A DNA stretch of 64,000 bases from Kingdonia uniflora (Eukaryota > Streptophyta > Magnoliopsida > Ranunculales > Circaeasteraceae), in contig JACGCM010002331.1 in NCBI GenBank assembly GCA_014058105.1, positions 310,001-374,000 on the forward strand, in the 5' to 3' direction. Within the stretch, counting starts at the first letter, position 1, and each line of letters opens with the position of its first letter. This document shows, in pieces, positions 22,385 through 32,759 of the stretch. Both the position numbers and the translations under genes were made by a program. The notes below the pieces were generated by a model, which worked only from the letters and a program-made list of their open reading frames with translations, searched no databases and was not told the DNA's origin.

Positions 22385-25300
22385 TTTTTTTTTTTTTTTT
22401 TAAAGCAACGATAAATAAAACAAAAGCTAAGCCCCAGAAGGCAATACAAAAATAGCCGAGTTAACGAGGTCCGAGGCCTCGTTAGGCTCAAAAAGAGAAA
22501 AAGCTGGGGAACAGGCTCCCAAGGCTGCTAAAGCATGCGCCTTAAAATTGAAACTTCTATTTATAAACTGAAAACGAAACTCGTGAAAATGGCCAGCGAG
22601 AAACAACATCTCTGGAACAAGGGTGAGAGCTCCCCAAGAAAGGTAAGTGGATCCCGTCTCGAAAGCACTGATGAGGCACCGATAATCTGTGAGAACCATC
22701 ACTCTCTTCATGCCCCTCCCCAGAGCGGCCTCCATGTCTCTGATCACTGTAACCGCCTCTGCCTCTTCGGAGTCTGCTGCTTTGGAGGAGTCGTAACCTA
22801 CACCCAAAATACAGAGATTATGAAATTTGAGAACAAAACCCAAGCCCCCTAGCGAGTATTTTTTTTTCCCGGCCCTGTCGACCAGAATGAAAAACAACCC
22901 TTCTCCGATCATGGGAGGAGGGTAGGTAGTTCCTGGCCTGACCGTAGAGGAATAGGGGTGACTCGGGGGGTGTGTAGTAATTTTTTGCCATGTTCACAGA
23001 AACAACTGGGTTAGATTTCACCTTATTAAAGATCAAATCATTTCTGCTCATCCAGATAACATACAAAACAAAGCTGATATTTCCTTACTTTGAGGGGTCT
23101 GGGGCTACCGTTCCCTGTCTGGCAATCTTGTGAATGATGCCAGTCAGGGAGTCGGAGTAGGGCCATAAATCAAAATTAAGGGAGGGGTCGAACGCATACC
23201 AGAAATCGTGTACTTTCTTACAAAAAAAGAGGGCATGAGTTGTGGTCTCATCTTCTTCACTGCATCTAGGGCACAAGGTGACAGAGTCAGCGTTCCGGTG
23301 CCAGAGATTATGATTTGTTTGGATGGCTTTCCAGAGGAAGAGTTGAATACGAAAAGAGACCTCCATCTTCCAGACTACTGACCAGTTAATTGAGTTGCCA
23401 AAACCTTGCCCGTTATCCAGTTTGTGCTTCAAGTCCTTCTGGTTGGAGGAGAGGTAGGCTGATTGCACCGTAAAGATACTATTTTGAGCGTTTCTCCACC
23501 TGAGGGTGTCTTTGGCTGGATACTTGCTGAGCAGAATACTCAGAATATGCTTAGCTACTTCGGGATGAAATAGAGATCGAATAAGTATATCCTTCCAGAT
23601 GCGCTGGGTAGAACAGATAAGAATTAAAACTTTCGTGGTCGTGTGGCGGGCAGGTACCGGCCCGTGAGGACGTCCGAGGGGGATACCCGATATCCAGGGC
23701 TCTAGCTAGTAGTCTACGCTCTCACCGTCCCTGATATGCCAGATGAGCTCTGACCAGATGTTATTCCTAGCATTTAAGATCCCTTTCCAGATCCAAGAAT
23801 CGGTGACTTTGGGCGTGAAGAGCATAGGAGAAACTTTAAGAGAGTAGCGTTTAATCAGATTGTGAGCCCAAATTTTATCGGGCTCTTTGATGACCCTCCA
23901 GAAGAGCTTGGCAAACAGGGCATGATTATGGGCGAGGGAAGTCCTGATGCCCAGTCCTGATGCCCAGCCCTCCATTATCTTTGGGGCGACATATGTTCTT
24001 CCAGCTAATGAAGTGGGTCTTGTTCGCCCCAGCACTGTTGGTACCCCACATGAATCTAGAATTGATAGAATCCAGCTTCTTACACGTCTTGATAGGAAAA
24101 GGGAAGACAGACATATGGAATGAGGGAATTGCTGAGTTAACAACTTTTATAAGGGTAATTCTACCCGCTTGAAAGAGGCTTTTAGCTTTCCAACCCTCGA
24201 TACGCTTCGAGACTCTATCTATAATATCTTGGAAGTTAAAAGTCTTTTTGCAGTCGAAAGTGAGAGGGGCTCCAAGGTATTTGTCACCACCCGTGTCCCG
24301 TTTGATGTGAAGAATGCGTTGAATAAACCTGTGATGCTGATGATGGCCATTCTTACTGAACAGGATGCAGAATTTTTCCAGATTGATCTCCTGGCCCGAC
24401 ACTTTTTTAAAGGAATCTAGGGCATCTTTAAGAGTGCCCGCCTCCTCCATGGTAGCTTTGCAGAAAATGAAACAGTCATCGGCAAAGAGGAGGTAGGAGA
24501 CCGGAGTGCTACCCCTAACAGTCTTGATACCATGAAGAGCCCCTTTACTCTCTGCTTTGAGGATAATACGCGAGAGAACCTCCGTACAAATGAGAAAAAG
24601 GAAAGGGGAGAGGGGGTCACCTTGTCTGAGTCCTCGCTCTGGTTTAAGGAAACCATAAGAAGAGCCATTAATACTGAAGGAGATGGCAGTGGTGGAAATG
24701 CATTTATTGATCCAAACGCACCATTTCTCACAAAACCCCATAACTTTCATGGTGTCCCCAAGGAAGCTCCACTCCACTCTATCAAAAACTTTGTTAAGGT
24801 CAAGTTTCACTGCCATGCTGCCGGAAGCTCCTTTCTTTTTAGCCAGAGATCTGAGGACCTCTTGGGCCATAATAATATTATCGAAGATTTGGCGGCTAGA
24901 ATGCAAAAGCGTTCTGAGTGGGAGAAATGAGCTTATGAAGAAGAGGCTTCAGTCTACCGGCAAGAATTTTGGTAATGATCTTGAATTTGACATTACAGAG
25001 GCTGATGGGGTGGAAGTGAGTCGGGCTGGTCGGGTTCATGATCTTAAGGATCAGGGTGATGTTGGTATGGTTAAATTCGCCAAGGAGGTGGTTCGATTGG
25101 AAAAAGGTTTGAATGGCTTGACAGAGGTCCTCTTTGACGGTGTCCCAAGATTTCTGGTAGAAAAGGGGTGTAAAACCGTCTGGTCCCGGGGATTTTCTGG
25201 GGTTTATGGAAAAAAAATCTTTTTTAATCTCTTCCATCGTAGGGATCTTGATCAAGTTATTGTTGTCGTTTGGTGTAACAATCCTCTCCATGACCTGGAG

Positions 25301-26828
25301 GTCCTCAATCTTAGTGGGAGGGGAGGAGGATTGGAATAAGTTTTTATAGAAGTAAAGAAAAACATCTCCAATGTCTTTTCTATCGTGCGCCCAGGATCCA
25401 TCTTCTTTATGAATGTTCTGTATATTGTTCTGTCTACGCCTGCAAATGGTCGCCATGTGAAGGAACCTGGTGTTACGATCTCCTTCTTTAAGCCAGAGTT
25501 CTCTGGATTTATCTTTCCACAAAGTCTCTTCTTGGGTGAGAATGGAATCCAGCTTAACTTGAAGAGCATTCTCTGCCAAGGCATTCTGATCCGTAGTAGG
25601 CTCAATTTGAAGCTTGTCAATATTCTCTCTAATTTGTTTGGCCAACCCAGTTGTGGCATTGAAGACCTCTCTGTTCTAGCTTTGCAACTCGCGCTTGGTG
25701 TGTCTCAATTTTTTATACAGCCGAAGTGGGTGGGAGCCAGTCTGATCAACCTCCCAAGCTTTCTTGATGACCGGATGGTAGTCGGCGTGGTCGGGCCAGA
25801 AGGAGAGAAAATAAAATTGTTTGGGAAACTGGTGGGTGAGAGGGACAATGTTAAGCAGGATAAAACCATGATCCGACCCAATAATGGGGAGGTTTCTGAT
25901 AGTTGCCTCAGGAAAGCTGGTTCTCCAGGTCCCCGAGGCAAGTCCTCGATCCAGTCTGAGCTTGGTCAACTCCCTTTTTTTTTTTTGGACCAGGTGAAAG
26001 GAACACCAAATAAGCCTAGGTCAATCATAGCCGCATTGAACATGAAGTCCTCCAGAGGGTTAGAGATGGAACAATCGAAAGGGATTTTCCCAAATTTTTC
26101 TTCCTTACAGACAATGCAGTTTAGATCGCCGATAATGAGCCAGGAGATATGGATACGGGTGGCCATCTGGGAAATAGAGATGCGGTTATGAGCTTCGGGA
26201 GGACCATACGTGAAGGAGTACATCCATTGTACCGGTGGGGAATCCGGGGAAGGATTGTGCCCTGGAGAGGAAATAAGAGCGTCAATGCCTCTTGGGGAGG
26301 AGACGAGAATGTGTATCTCAATGTCTTTATTCCAAGCCAGCCAGAGACCTCCTCCGTTATTGGTAGTCGCCACCTCCATATGAGAATGAGCGAACCCTAG
26401 CTTGGCGAACTTCTTGAAGAAAGCGGGGTTAGAAATAAAGTTTCAGAAAGGAACAGAACATTCGGGGTGTGCTTACTTTGGATATTAAGGAGCTCTCTAA
26501 GGGTGGCGGGCTTGCCGCTCCCCCTGCAGTTCCATGAGAGAATAATCATTTCTCACAGAGGGCCGTCGTCGGGCCCGCTTTCGAATGTTTTGGAGTATTA
26601 AGGGTTCGGATAGTGCTGGTGGGGGTGGAGGGGTGCGGGATGTATTTTGGGGGAAACCGACTGGTTTTAAAGGAATCCTTCCTCCTTTTCCTGTCCGTGA
26701 AGATGGCAGTCACCAGACGAGAATAGGCGGTAGGGTGCGGAACGGAGATGAGTTTCCGGGCTGAAGCGCAGAAATATCGTCGGAAAGCTTCAGGGACCTT
26801 CCCAACCCCCGGAGATTTCTTTGGGTGC
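22385..26828 (-). mobile_element. LINE (L1-type) insertion, 5'-truncated
   Basis: A minus-strand LINE of about 4.4 kb. Its poly-A tail is the T-run at 22384-22401. The flanks are GTATAAATTGCAT (22372-22384) and GTATAAATTGTAT (26829-26841), a 13-bp target-site duplication with one mismatch. Only about 280 bp lies upstream of the endonuclease start, so ORF1 (gag-like, zinc knuckle) is absent. This fits 5' truncation during target-primed insertion. Confidence 0.85.
22427..26549 (-). pseudogene. LINE ORF2: endonuclease, RT, zf-RVT, RNase H
   Basis: Starts at 26549 with MIILSWNCRGSGKPATLREL, the standard start of the APE-type endonuclease. The endonuclease continues through WLIIGDLNC and FDC...PFTWSKK. 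RT follows at 25645-24000: SPGPDGFTPLFYQKSWD, NITLILK, AVKLDLNKVFDRVEW, LRQGDPLSPFLF and the catalytic LLFADDCF. A zf-RVT segment (LFLWKAIQTNHNLW, LCPRCSEEDETTTHALFFC) lies at about 23400-23200. An RNase H-like C-terminus at 22912-22427 ends IFVLPSGA*. Domain order and length suit a plant L1 ORF2 of roughly 1,370 codons. Frameshifts at about 26430, 24900 and 23950, and stops between RT and RNase H, show that it is inactive. Confidence 0.85.
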
Positions 26829-26841
26829 GTATAAATTGTAT

Positions 26842-27412
26842 TCTAGAATGAGTATTAGGAGTAAAGAAAATATCAGATTTATGATAATTAATCCCTAGAC
26901 CAGACATAGATTTGAAGTTAATAAGGAAGTCCTAATAATGACTTCTAATTGAATACACATTTAATTTTTGTTTTCCTGAAATGACCACCAATTAATAGTG
27001 TCACACGCGTGATATGTTGTATATTATCAACGATTATTTGGGAAAAAAATTTGACCTCTCCTGAACCATCAAACATTTGCTCTCTCACCCTTGCCTAAAC
27101 GCCACGTGGCAAGTGAGAGAAGAGAGAGAGAGAAAATAGAGAGTTAACGGTGACTTGGGCTATTTCGTTAATTGATGAGAGATAAATCACGAAATGAAGT
27201 TGTCTTTTCCTCTGTAAATATAAACATAAATAAATAAAAAACATCATTTTGTTTTATAGAGAATCTCTGAGTGTTCATGATGAAGGAATGCTATGATCTG
27301 ATGAGCATTCCAACTACTCTAAGTTTCAAGATTCTTAGTGACAAAGACTACACAGTCAACTATCATAAACAGAGTGAAACACAGAGGGAACACCTTCATG
27401 GACATACCATCA
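26842..27412. other. Intergenic sequence after the LINE
   Basis: AT-rich, with a purine-rich AGAGAGAGAG tract near 27120 and an ACGTGGC word (27103-27109) resembling a G-box core. No gene recognised. This is the continuation of the LINE target sequence. Confidence 0.35.
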
Positions 27413-27631
27413 TTATATGTAAGAGATCCCATCATTAGGTTTTGCACTCTTTCTTCTAAAAGAGCAAACAAAGTACTTCTTCCCCTTCCTCCACTGTGTG
27501 CTTACTCCTAAATGCTCAATAATCTCATCCAAACCCAAAACTTGATGGCAAGTGTTCCCATTTAGGCTAAAATTAGAGAGGAAAACTTGAAGAGTTATTG
27601 TTGTAACTTGGAGATGTCTAGATGAAAACAT
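27413..27631 (-). other. Minus-strand open frame downstream of the peptide candidate
   Basis: A 72-codon frame (including NFSLNGNTCHQVLGLDEIIE and ending KPNDGISYI) in the same direction as the candidate peptide gene. It may be a third exon, 3' untranslated sequence, or chance. No family recognised and no decisive splice site links it to the upstream exons. Confidence 0.2.
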
Positions 27632-27788
27632 GGGCTAATTGATTGCACTAAGATAATATCTCTTTTTTGCAGAGATTACATTGACAAGACACTTCAATGC
27701 ATGCAGTAGTAGTAGTAGTAGAAGTAGTGTATGAGGAGAAGATTGCGTCTGCAAATGCCAACCGTCTGACTACTCTCACTATCTCTCA

Positions 27789-28093
27789 TTATCTCACTCT
27801 CTTTAACACATCTGGTGTAAACACAGATGATGAAAACTCCGGAAACCCAAACCCCTCTTTGTCTATCTTACCTGCCAAATAACAAAAACAAAAAACAGAG
27901 TGTTAGTTAGATTATAAAGATTTGGTTTCTTTTGAAACTGAAGGTGTTATAGAAATTGAAGAGTGACCCATTTACCTTCAGCCATGGATATCAAATGGGT
28001 TGAGCTCAAATTCATAAGTAACAACAAGGAGATGATGAGATTGAGATTGAGATGTTTGTGAATAGTACAATTACAGATTTTGAGAGACCCCAT
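27789..28093 (-). CDS. Candidate small secreted-peptide gene, two exons
   Basis: Minus strand. Exon 1 runs from ATG 28093 to 27976 and exon 2 from 27871 to the TAA at 27789. The splice sites are GAAG|GTAAA and TTTGGCAG|GTAAG. Joined, they give a 66-residue open frame. The first 40 residues look like a signal peptide, with a basic N-region and the hydrophobic core LIISLLLLMNL. The short tail contains EGFGFPEFSSSVFTPDVLKR. A CT-rich leader precedes the ATG, and AAACCCTAG telo-box-like words (28211, 28246) lie upstream. No known peptide family was recognised. It could instead be part of a longer gene or a chance frame. Confidence rests only on the signal-peptide form and the clean splice sites. 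Confidence 0.35.
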
Positions 28094-28149
28094 TTCAATA
28101 TTGTGAGTGCTGACCACAAGTGAGTGAATGAAAGTGAGATATTTCAATC

Positions 28150-28277
28150 TCAGTTGAGAGAGACAGAGAGAATAAAGGAAGGAAGTGATTTTTCCGATTA
28201 TTTGGGTTCAAACCCTAGTTTCTGCTTATATCTCAACAAATCCAAACCCTAGTTTATCTCAACCAACAGTCTAAACA
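28150..28277. promoter_or_regulatory. Possible divergent promoter with telo-box-like words
   Basis: 128 bp between the minus-strand peptide candidate and a plus-strand open frame. It contains AAACCCTAG twice (28211-28219 and 28246-28254) and a GAGAGA-rich tract. AAACCCTA telo-boxes are known in promoters of growth-associated plant genes. Divergent use is inferred only. Confidence 0.3.
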
Positions 28278-28957
28278 ATGAACGCAGCATCTCATGCCTT
28301 GTCCGTCGAGAAGAACGGATTGGGCGAGGGGTCTGGAGTCGCGTTAACAATCGAAAACCCCGAATCCAGGGTAATAATTGGGCAAAACAGAGGGCCACTC
28401 TCCCTCGCTCCTCTTATCGTAAACCCACCCCCACCTGCTGAGCTCCCATTTGCCTCGGTTATTATAATCGGGCAGAACATATGGGGATACCACCAACCGG
28501 AAATATCGGTGCTGAGGACGTCGACGATGTGAATTGGAGGCTAGCAAACGTGCCTGTTCCTAATAAAGATGTCGGTAATATGGGTTACGATCAATCCACC
28601 ACTTGGTTTGATCGTAACCCATGTTACCGACATCTTTATTAGTAAATTCAGGCACGGCTCGCCTCCAATTCACGTCGTCGACGTCCTCACCCATAACAAA
28701 TCCAAATCCGAGAGACTCAAGAAGAGGTTCTTCTATGAGTTGATTCTTTCAACTGTTCATGTCCTATTATGTGCTATTTCGTTGGATACGGATCTAGTTA
28801 GTTTTGGGTGCACTATTGCACTGGAGGTGAAATACGGGATTCTTGGTACTTGTGTTTTGGGTAAGTATCTTGATTATCTATGCATATGCATGTTTCATAT
28901 ATGCTTTTATTTTTATGTCATTGTCTGTAATATTTTCTTCCATCTAGTTACAGTATG
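28278..28957 (+). other. Unrecognised plus-strand open frames
   Basis: Two overlapping frames: 28278-28532 (starting MNAASHALSVEKNGLGEGSG, GC-richer than the surroundings) and 28569-28958 (HVVDVLTHNKSKSERLKKRF, then hydrophobic). They join across a 177-bp inverted repeat whose arms carry the same coding-like text (DVDDVNWR, KDVGNMGYDQ) in opposite directions. The arrangement looks like an inverted duplication of a coding segment. No family recognised. Confidence 0.25.
28513..28689. repeat. 177-bp inverted repeat (hairpin)
   Basis: The left arm 28513-28594 and right arm 28608-28689 are near-identical reverse complements, differing by a few substitutions and two small indels, around a 13-base loop. 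Shared words include GAGGACGTCGACGA, GTGAATTGGAGGC and AATAAAGATGTCGGTAA. A transcript would form an 80-bp stem, within the size range of young plant MIRNA-like hairpins. Confidence 0.85.
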
Positions 28958-28989
28958 ACTTCAATGAGTATATAACATGAGTTCAATCG

Positions 28990-29423
28990 TATTTAAGTAA
29001 CAACTCTAGGTGGGCCCGGGTAAATTGGTATTGTATACCTTAGCCGCAGGGAGCATTACCTGGAGTACAAGTGTGGAATAGTTGAAACTTTGATTAAGAG
29101 AAGTAGAGGGAGGACTGACTGATTGTATAGTGGTGATGAGATTAGTGATTGACCTACAATTGGGGTGATATGTTGCCAATAGTTTGGAGGCGCTGAGTAT
29201 TTTTAAGAAGAGGGAGCTATCTCTACCTGATTTACCATTGGATTCGAAATTCTGATCATTGGTCTGGTGTATGAAATCTCCATTTTTGACAATTTTCAAA
29301 AATAAGCGTGATGAAAGTGCCTCTTATAGACCGACACTTTTGAAATGTGACATCTTAGGTTTTCCCTTTCCTATGGAAAAAACTTCATTTTCTTTTTTGA
29401 TAATTAAGTTCTTATATAGTGGG
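28990..29423. other. Intergenic, nothing recognised
   Basis: AT-rich sequence. A minus-strand frame at 29299-29006 has no recognisable family or supporting splice or promoter context. Confidence 0.35.
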
Positions 29424-29548
29424 GATAAATACTGTTCGGGATCACCAGCTTGTGTTGATATATAGAGCAATTAATAATATAGGAGAGATAAATACTGTTA
29501 GGTACCACCAGCTTGTGTTGATATATAAAGGGGTTATTAGTGTATAGT
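29424..29548. repeat. 63-bp tandem duplication
   Basis: GATAAATACTGTT followed by a CACCAGCTTGTGTTGATATA block occurs at 29424 and 29487 with a few changes. Confidence 0.75.
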
Positions 29549-29602
29549 GTATTAACTGAGAGAGGTTTTACCTTATATTGGACTTTGGCATAGGGATATG
29601 GG

Positions 29603-29955
29603 TGTGAAACAGCCAACATTGCATGTTCCATGGTTATAATTCTGGTTAGTCAAGATTGTGGACGTGAAGCAACCAACATTGCATTTCCATGGTTATAATT
29701 CTGGTTAGTGAAGATTTAGGATGTGAAACAACCAACATTGTATGTTCCATGGTCACAATTCCGGTTAGTGAGGATAGTGGGTGTGAACAATCAACATTGC
29801 ATTTCCATAGTTATAATTCTGGTTAGTGAAGATTTAGAATGTGAAACAACCAATATTGTATGTTCCATGGTCACAATTCCGGTTAGTGAGGATAGTGGGT
29901 GTGAATAACCAACATTCCATGTTCCATGGTCACAATTCTGGTTAGTGAAGAACAA
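29603..29955. repeat. 59-61-bp tandem array, six copies
   Basis: Units begin at 29603, 29664, 29723, 29782, 29840 and 29900. Each has GTGAANNAACCAACATTG, TTCCATGG, then ACAATTC or ATAATTC and TGGTTAGTGA. Copies 3 and 5 resemble each other more than their neighbours, as do 4 and 6, so the array looks like a dimer of about 118 bp that was itself amplified. Confidence 0.85.
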
Positions 29956-31060
29956 TAGGGTTGTTGACTAAATAAATTCTCGAGGAGAGGGGAGTATAGG
30001 AGAGGTGAAGATTAGAGTTGAGAAACACAGAGGGGATTCAGGCAAAAGGGCTGTAAAATAGGAATATTGGGGAAATATTTCTACGTTTCAATCAACATGG
30101 ACATATGCGAGAGAAAAGGGATATGTATGTTTTCTTTCCCTACTCTCTTTTTCGTCTAATTTGTAATTTCTGGAATTATTGACCTTAGCTTCTCCACCAT
30201 CTACTTCTATCCCATTTTCCCCCCAAATTTATACACTCATTTCTGGAATTGGTTAGCTAACCATAGAAGTGCAAAGGTATCTTGGCCATGTAGATCTGCC
30301 TCCCTACACTCATTTTTGTGGACCCGATTCTCACCAAGCCCATTGGTTAGCTTTTCCTCTTTCCTTTTTGTACACTGGTGGTGATCTGTTACTTATTTCA
30401 GCCTTTTCTGCACTTAGTTCCTTTTTGTGTATGTAATTTCTTTTATGAGGTGTCTTATGTTTTTTAGAACCATGAAGCCCTGTAGTAAAAGATGGGAGTT
30501 TTATCATTTTCAAAGCCATGTGAGAACCCACTATCCCACTAAAAATGTGTGGAGAACATCTCTAAACCACCTTTGTCAACTATTTAATGGGAACTGCCAC
30601 CTGCACCTCAAAAAATCATGACCAGTAGCAAAGGGAAACAACTAGTTGTCCCCACTCGATATCATCAATTCCACGATCCAAATTTCTTAATGCTCAAGCA
30701 CATCCTAGATTATCTGGTGATGCTCCAAAACTGTAGATGCCTAAAATTTGTATGCTTCATCTTCTAACTGTAGAATCATTCATCCACGAAGCACATAGAT
30801 AATTTGTCATAGAATGACAACATGGATGTTTCGTTAAAAGACACGGTAACAGTCAGAAAGTTATTAGATGATTATTTGTGATTTTCTTGAGCGCGGTGAT
30901 AAACCTATAATAAAGAATGTGGGAGCACTTGGGAAGTATCAATGTATAAGATAAAGAAGCTCATACACACCCAAGCATGGGAAATATCATTGGTCATCAA
31001 GACTCTTATGAACAAGAAAATTGAAGGAATAGTACGTGAAACGGTGTATCACTGGTCGTT
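29956..31060. other. Intergenic, nothing recognised
   Basis: About 1.1 kb of AT-rich DNA. TGAGAACCCACTATCCCACT at 30520 could be an LTR start by its form, but no partner or retroelement gene was found. Open frames here are short and unsupported. Confidence 0.35.
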
Positions 31061-31062
31061 TA

Positions 31063-31610
31063 AGAGGAAAAGCATATCCATGAAGAATCTTAAGGCGTAT
31101 CACAACTCGATTAAGAAGGAAAGCATGACTGATAGGTCGTGGGTCGTTCCCCACGTCATGCACACACCTCTTTCATCTATTTTTGGTTTTAACTTTATCT
31201 TATTTATTTAATTATTTAATTTAGGGGACAATCATTAATAGCTTAATTTGAGGAGAGAATAAAGGATTCTCATCCTTTATATACAGGGATGGAGAGTTAG
31301 GGTTTGAGGTACTGCGAGATTTTGTGAGAAAAGGCTTAGTCTAGAGAGATGTAAAGTTCGGGGTAAACCTAAAAACCCCAGGTCTTCGACTTTTTATTTT
31401 ATGCATTTGAGAGATTTAGTTTAATTGAGAGATTGCTTTAGCTTTTGCAAATATAGTTTCTATAAATATCAATGAAGTAATTGTAATACAACGATTCGAT
31501 GAAAAGAAAACCATATCCATGAAGAACTCTTAAGATGTCACACGATTCAATTAAGAGGAAACCATATCCATGAAGAATTCTTTAGGCGTATCACGACCCG
31601 ACCCCCTTTG
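31063..31610. repeat. Three dispersed copies of a ~55-bp segment
   Basis: Segments with AAGAGGAAA, CATATCCATGAAGAA and GCGTATCAC lie at about 31063, 31499 and 31552, the last two adjacent. Between the first and second is sequence with a TATA-like TTTATATACAGGG (about 31278) and an LTR-like leader, so this may be a decayed LTR with duplicated ends. The identity is not settled. Confidence 0.45.
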
Positions 31611-32558
31611 TTTAGCGAGTCCTAGCCCTTTTACCCTACACTTTTGCCTAGTGGGTCGTAGCCCTTCGATTACTTGTGTCGCAGATCGTACCCCTTCAAC
31701 CACACCACAACCTTACATGATTGGGTACCAAATAAGCATATACAATATGAGCAAGACGTATAACATGATTGCAATAAAATTTGCGTACCTGACCCTCCAT
31801 GAGCTTAAAGTAACAGAGTGAAGGTAGCAAATACCTAAATTCAGAAATTTTGCTCTTAATATCATTTGCTTCTCCTTCACTTTTCCTTGGTCACACCAGT
31901 TTTATAAGGAGAGCGCCTTGAACCCAAAGACCAGCCTTCCTTCTGATTATGATCTATACTTGTGTTCAAAACTGAAGCGTAATAGAAAATTCCCTGTGTA
32001 TTCATAGGTCTTATATCTTCTTATTCTTATTCTAAGTAGGATTTGCTTTATGATTTTCACGTGAATCATGTCAAACTCTCAAGTTACTAGAAAGATGCCG
32101 AAGAAGATGCTCATGTGTGCTTCTTAATGCTTGTTACCATCTCTTATATAACATCTCCTATATAACCCAACAAGTATGTTCCTATATCTAACTTAAATAA
32201 ATCTTCATTTAATACCAATCATGATGACGGGAATTTATTAGTCGTAAACACCTCACCATTTCTAAAATAAGTTTATTTTCCTTATTTTCTTTCTTGCCTT
32301 GTGCACATTTAGACCAATCTGAATCTCTACCTTCATACAGATCCTAGGATTCGTCCTAACAATCTTTGATTCGTCTTAATGTCTTGTAGAAGCTGTGAAA
32401 GTATCGTGCGGAGTTATTCTTATGTAATGAATATAAAAGCTTCTTTGGTTTAAACCCTTTTAACCTTATTTTTTTTTAAAGTATCACGGGTCTTCGAGCT
32501 TCTTTTGATTAGAGTATCCGAAAATTCTCATCGCAACAGCTGTATGAGTCATTTTGTC
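31611..32558. other. Intergenic, nothing recognised
   Basis: AT-rich DNA without supported genes. Short CCCGACCCC-type words near 31600 probably belong to the preceding repeat. Confidence 0.35.
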
Positions 32559-32759
32559 TCACCAATTGGAGGTATTGTCCAACCTACCATAGTAGCAGTA
32601 AATATCCATGAATGCACCACCATAGGAACCTAAGAATACATCTTTTCCCTGTCGAAGTCTTCCTTTTGAAATAGTATTAACCAAGATACACAATATGAAT
32701 GGCACCATTGGCAACCAAGACAACGTTCTCCTCAAAATTTGCAAACTAGATATTGGCAA
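32559..32759 (-). pseudogene. PPR protein fragment
   Basis: The minus strand reads GRLRQGKDVFLGSYGGAFMD and then IYCYYGRLDNTSNW. This is a damaged form of the plant PPR pattern in which a 'G...QGK.VH' helix is followed by 'A.(V/I)DMY.KCG'. Roughly one repeat survives, with no start, targeting peptide or neighbouring repeats in frame. It may be debris from the same ancestral family as the fragment at 1.1-1.3 kb, but the two are 31 kb apart and do not overlap in sequence. Confidence 0.4.

Noticed and set aside
24532..25339. Long plus-strand frames over the LINE
   Set aside because: They oppose the clear RT domain on the minus strand and carry no recognisable domain.
25385..26191. 268-codon plus-strand frame
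   Set aside because: Antisense to the LINE endonuclease and start of RT. Composition mirrors the minus-strand gene.
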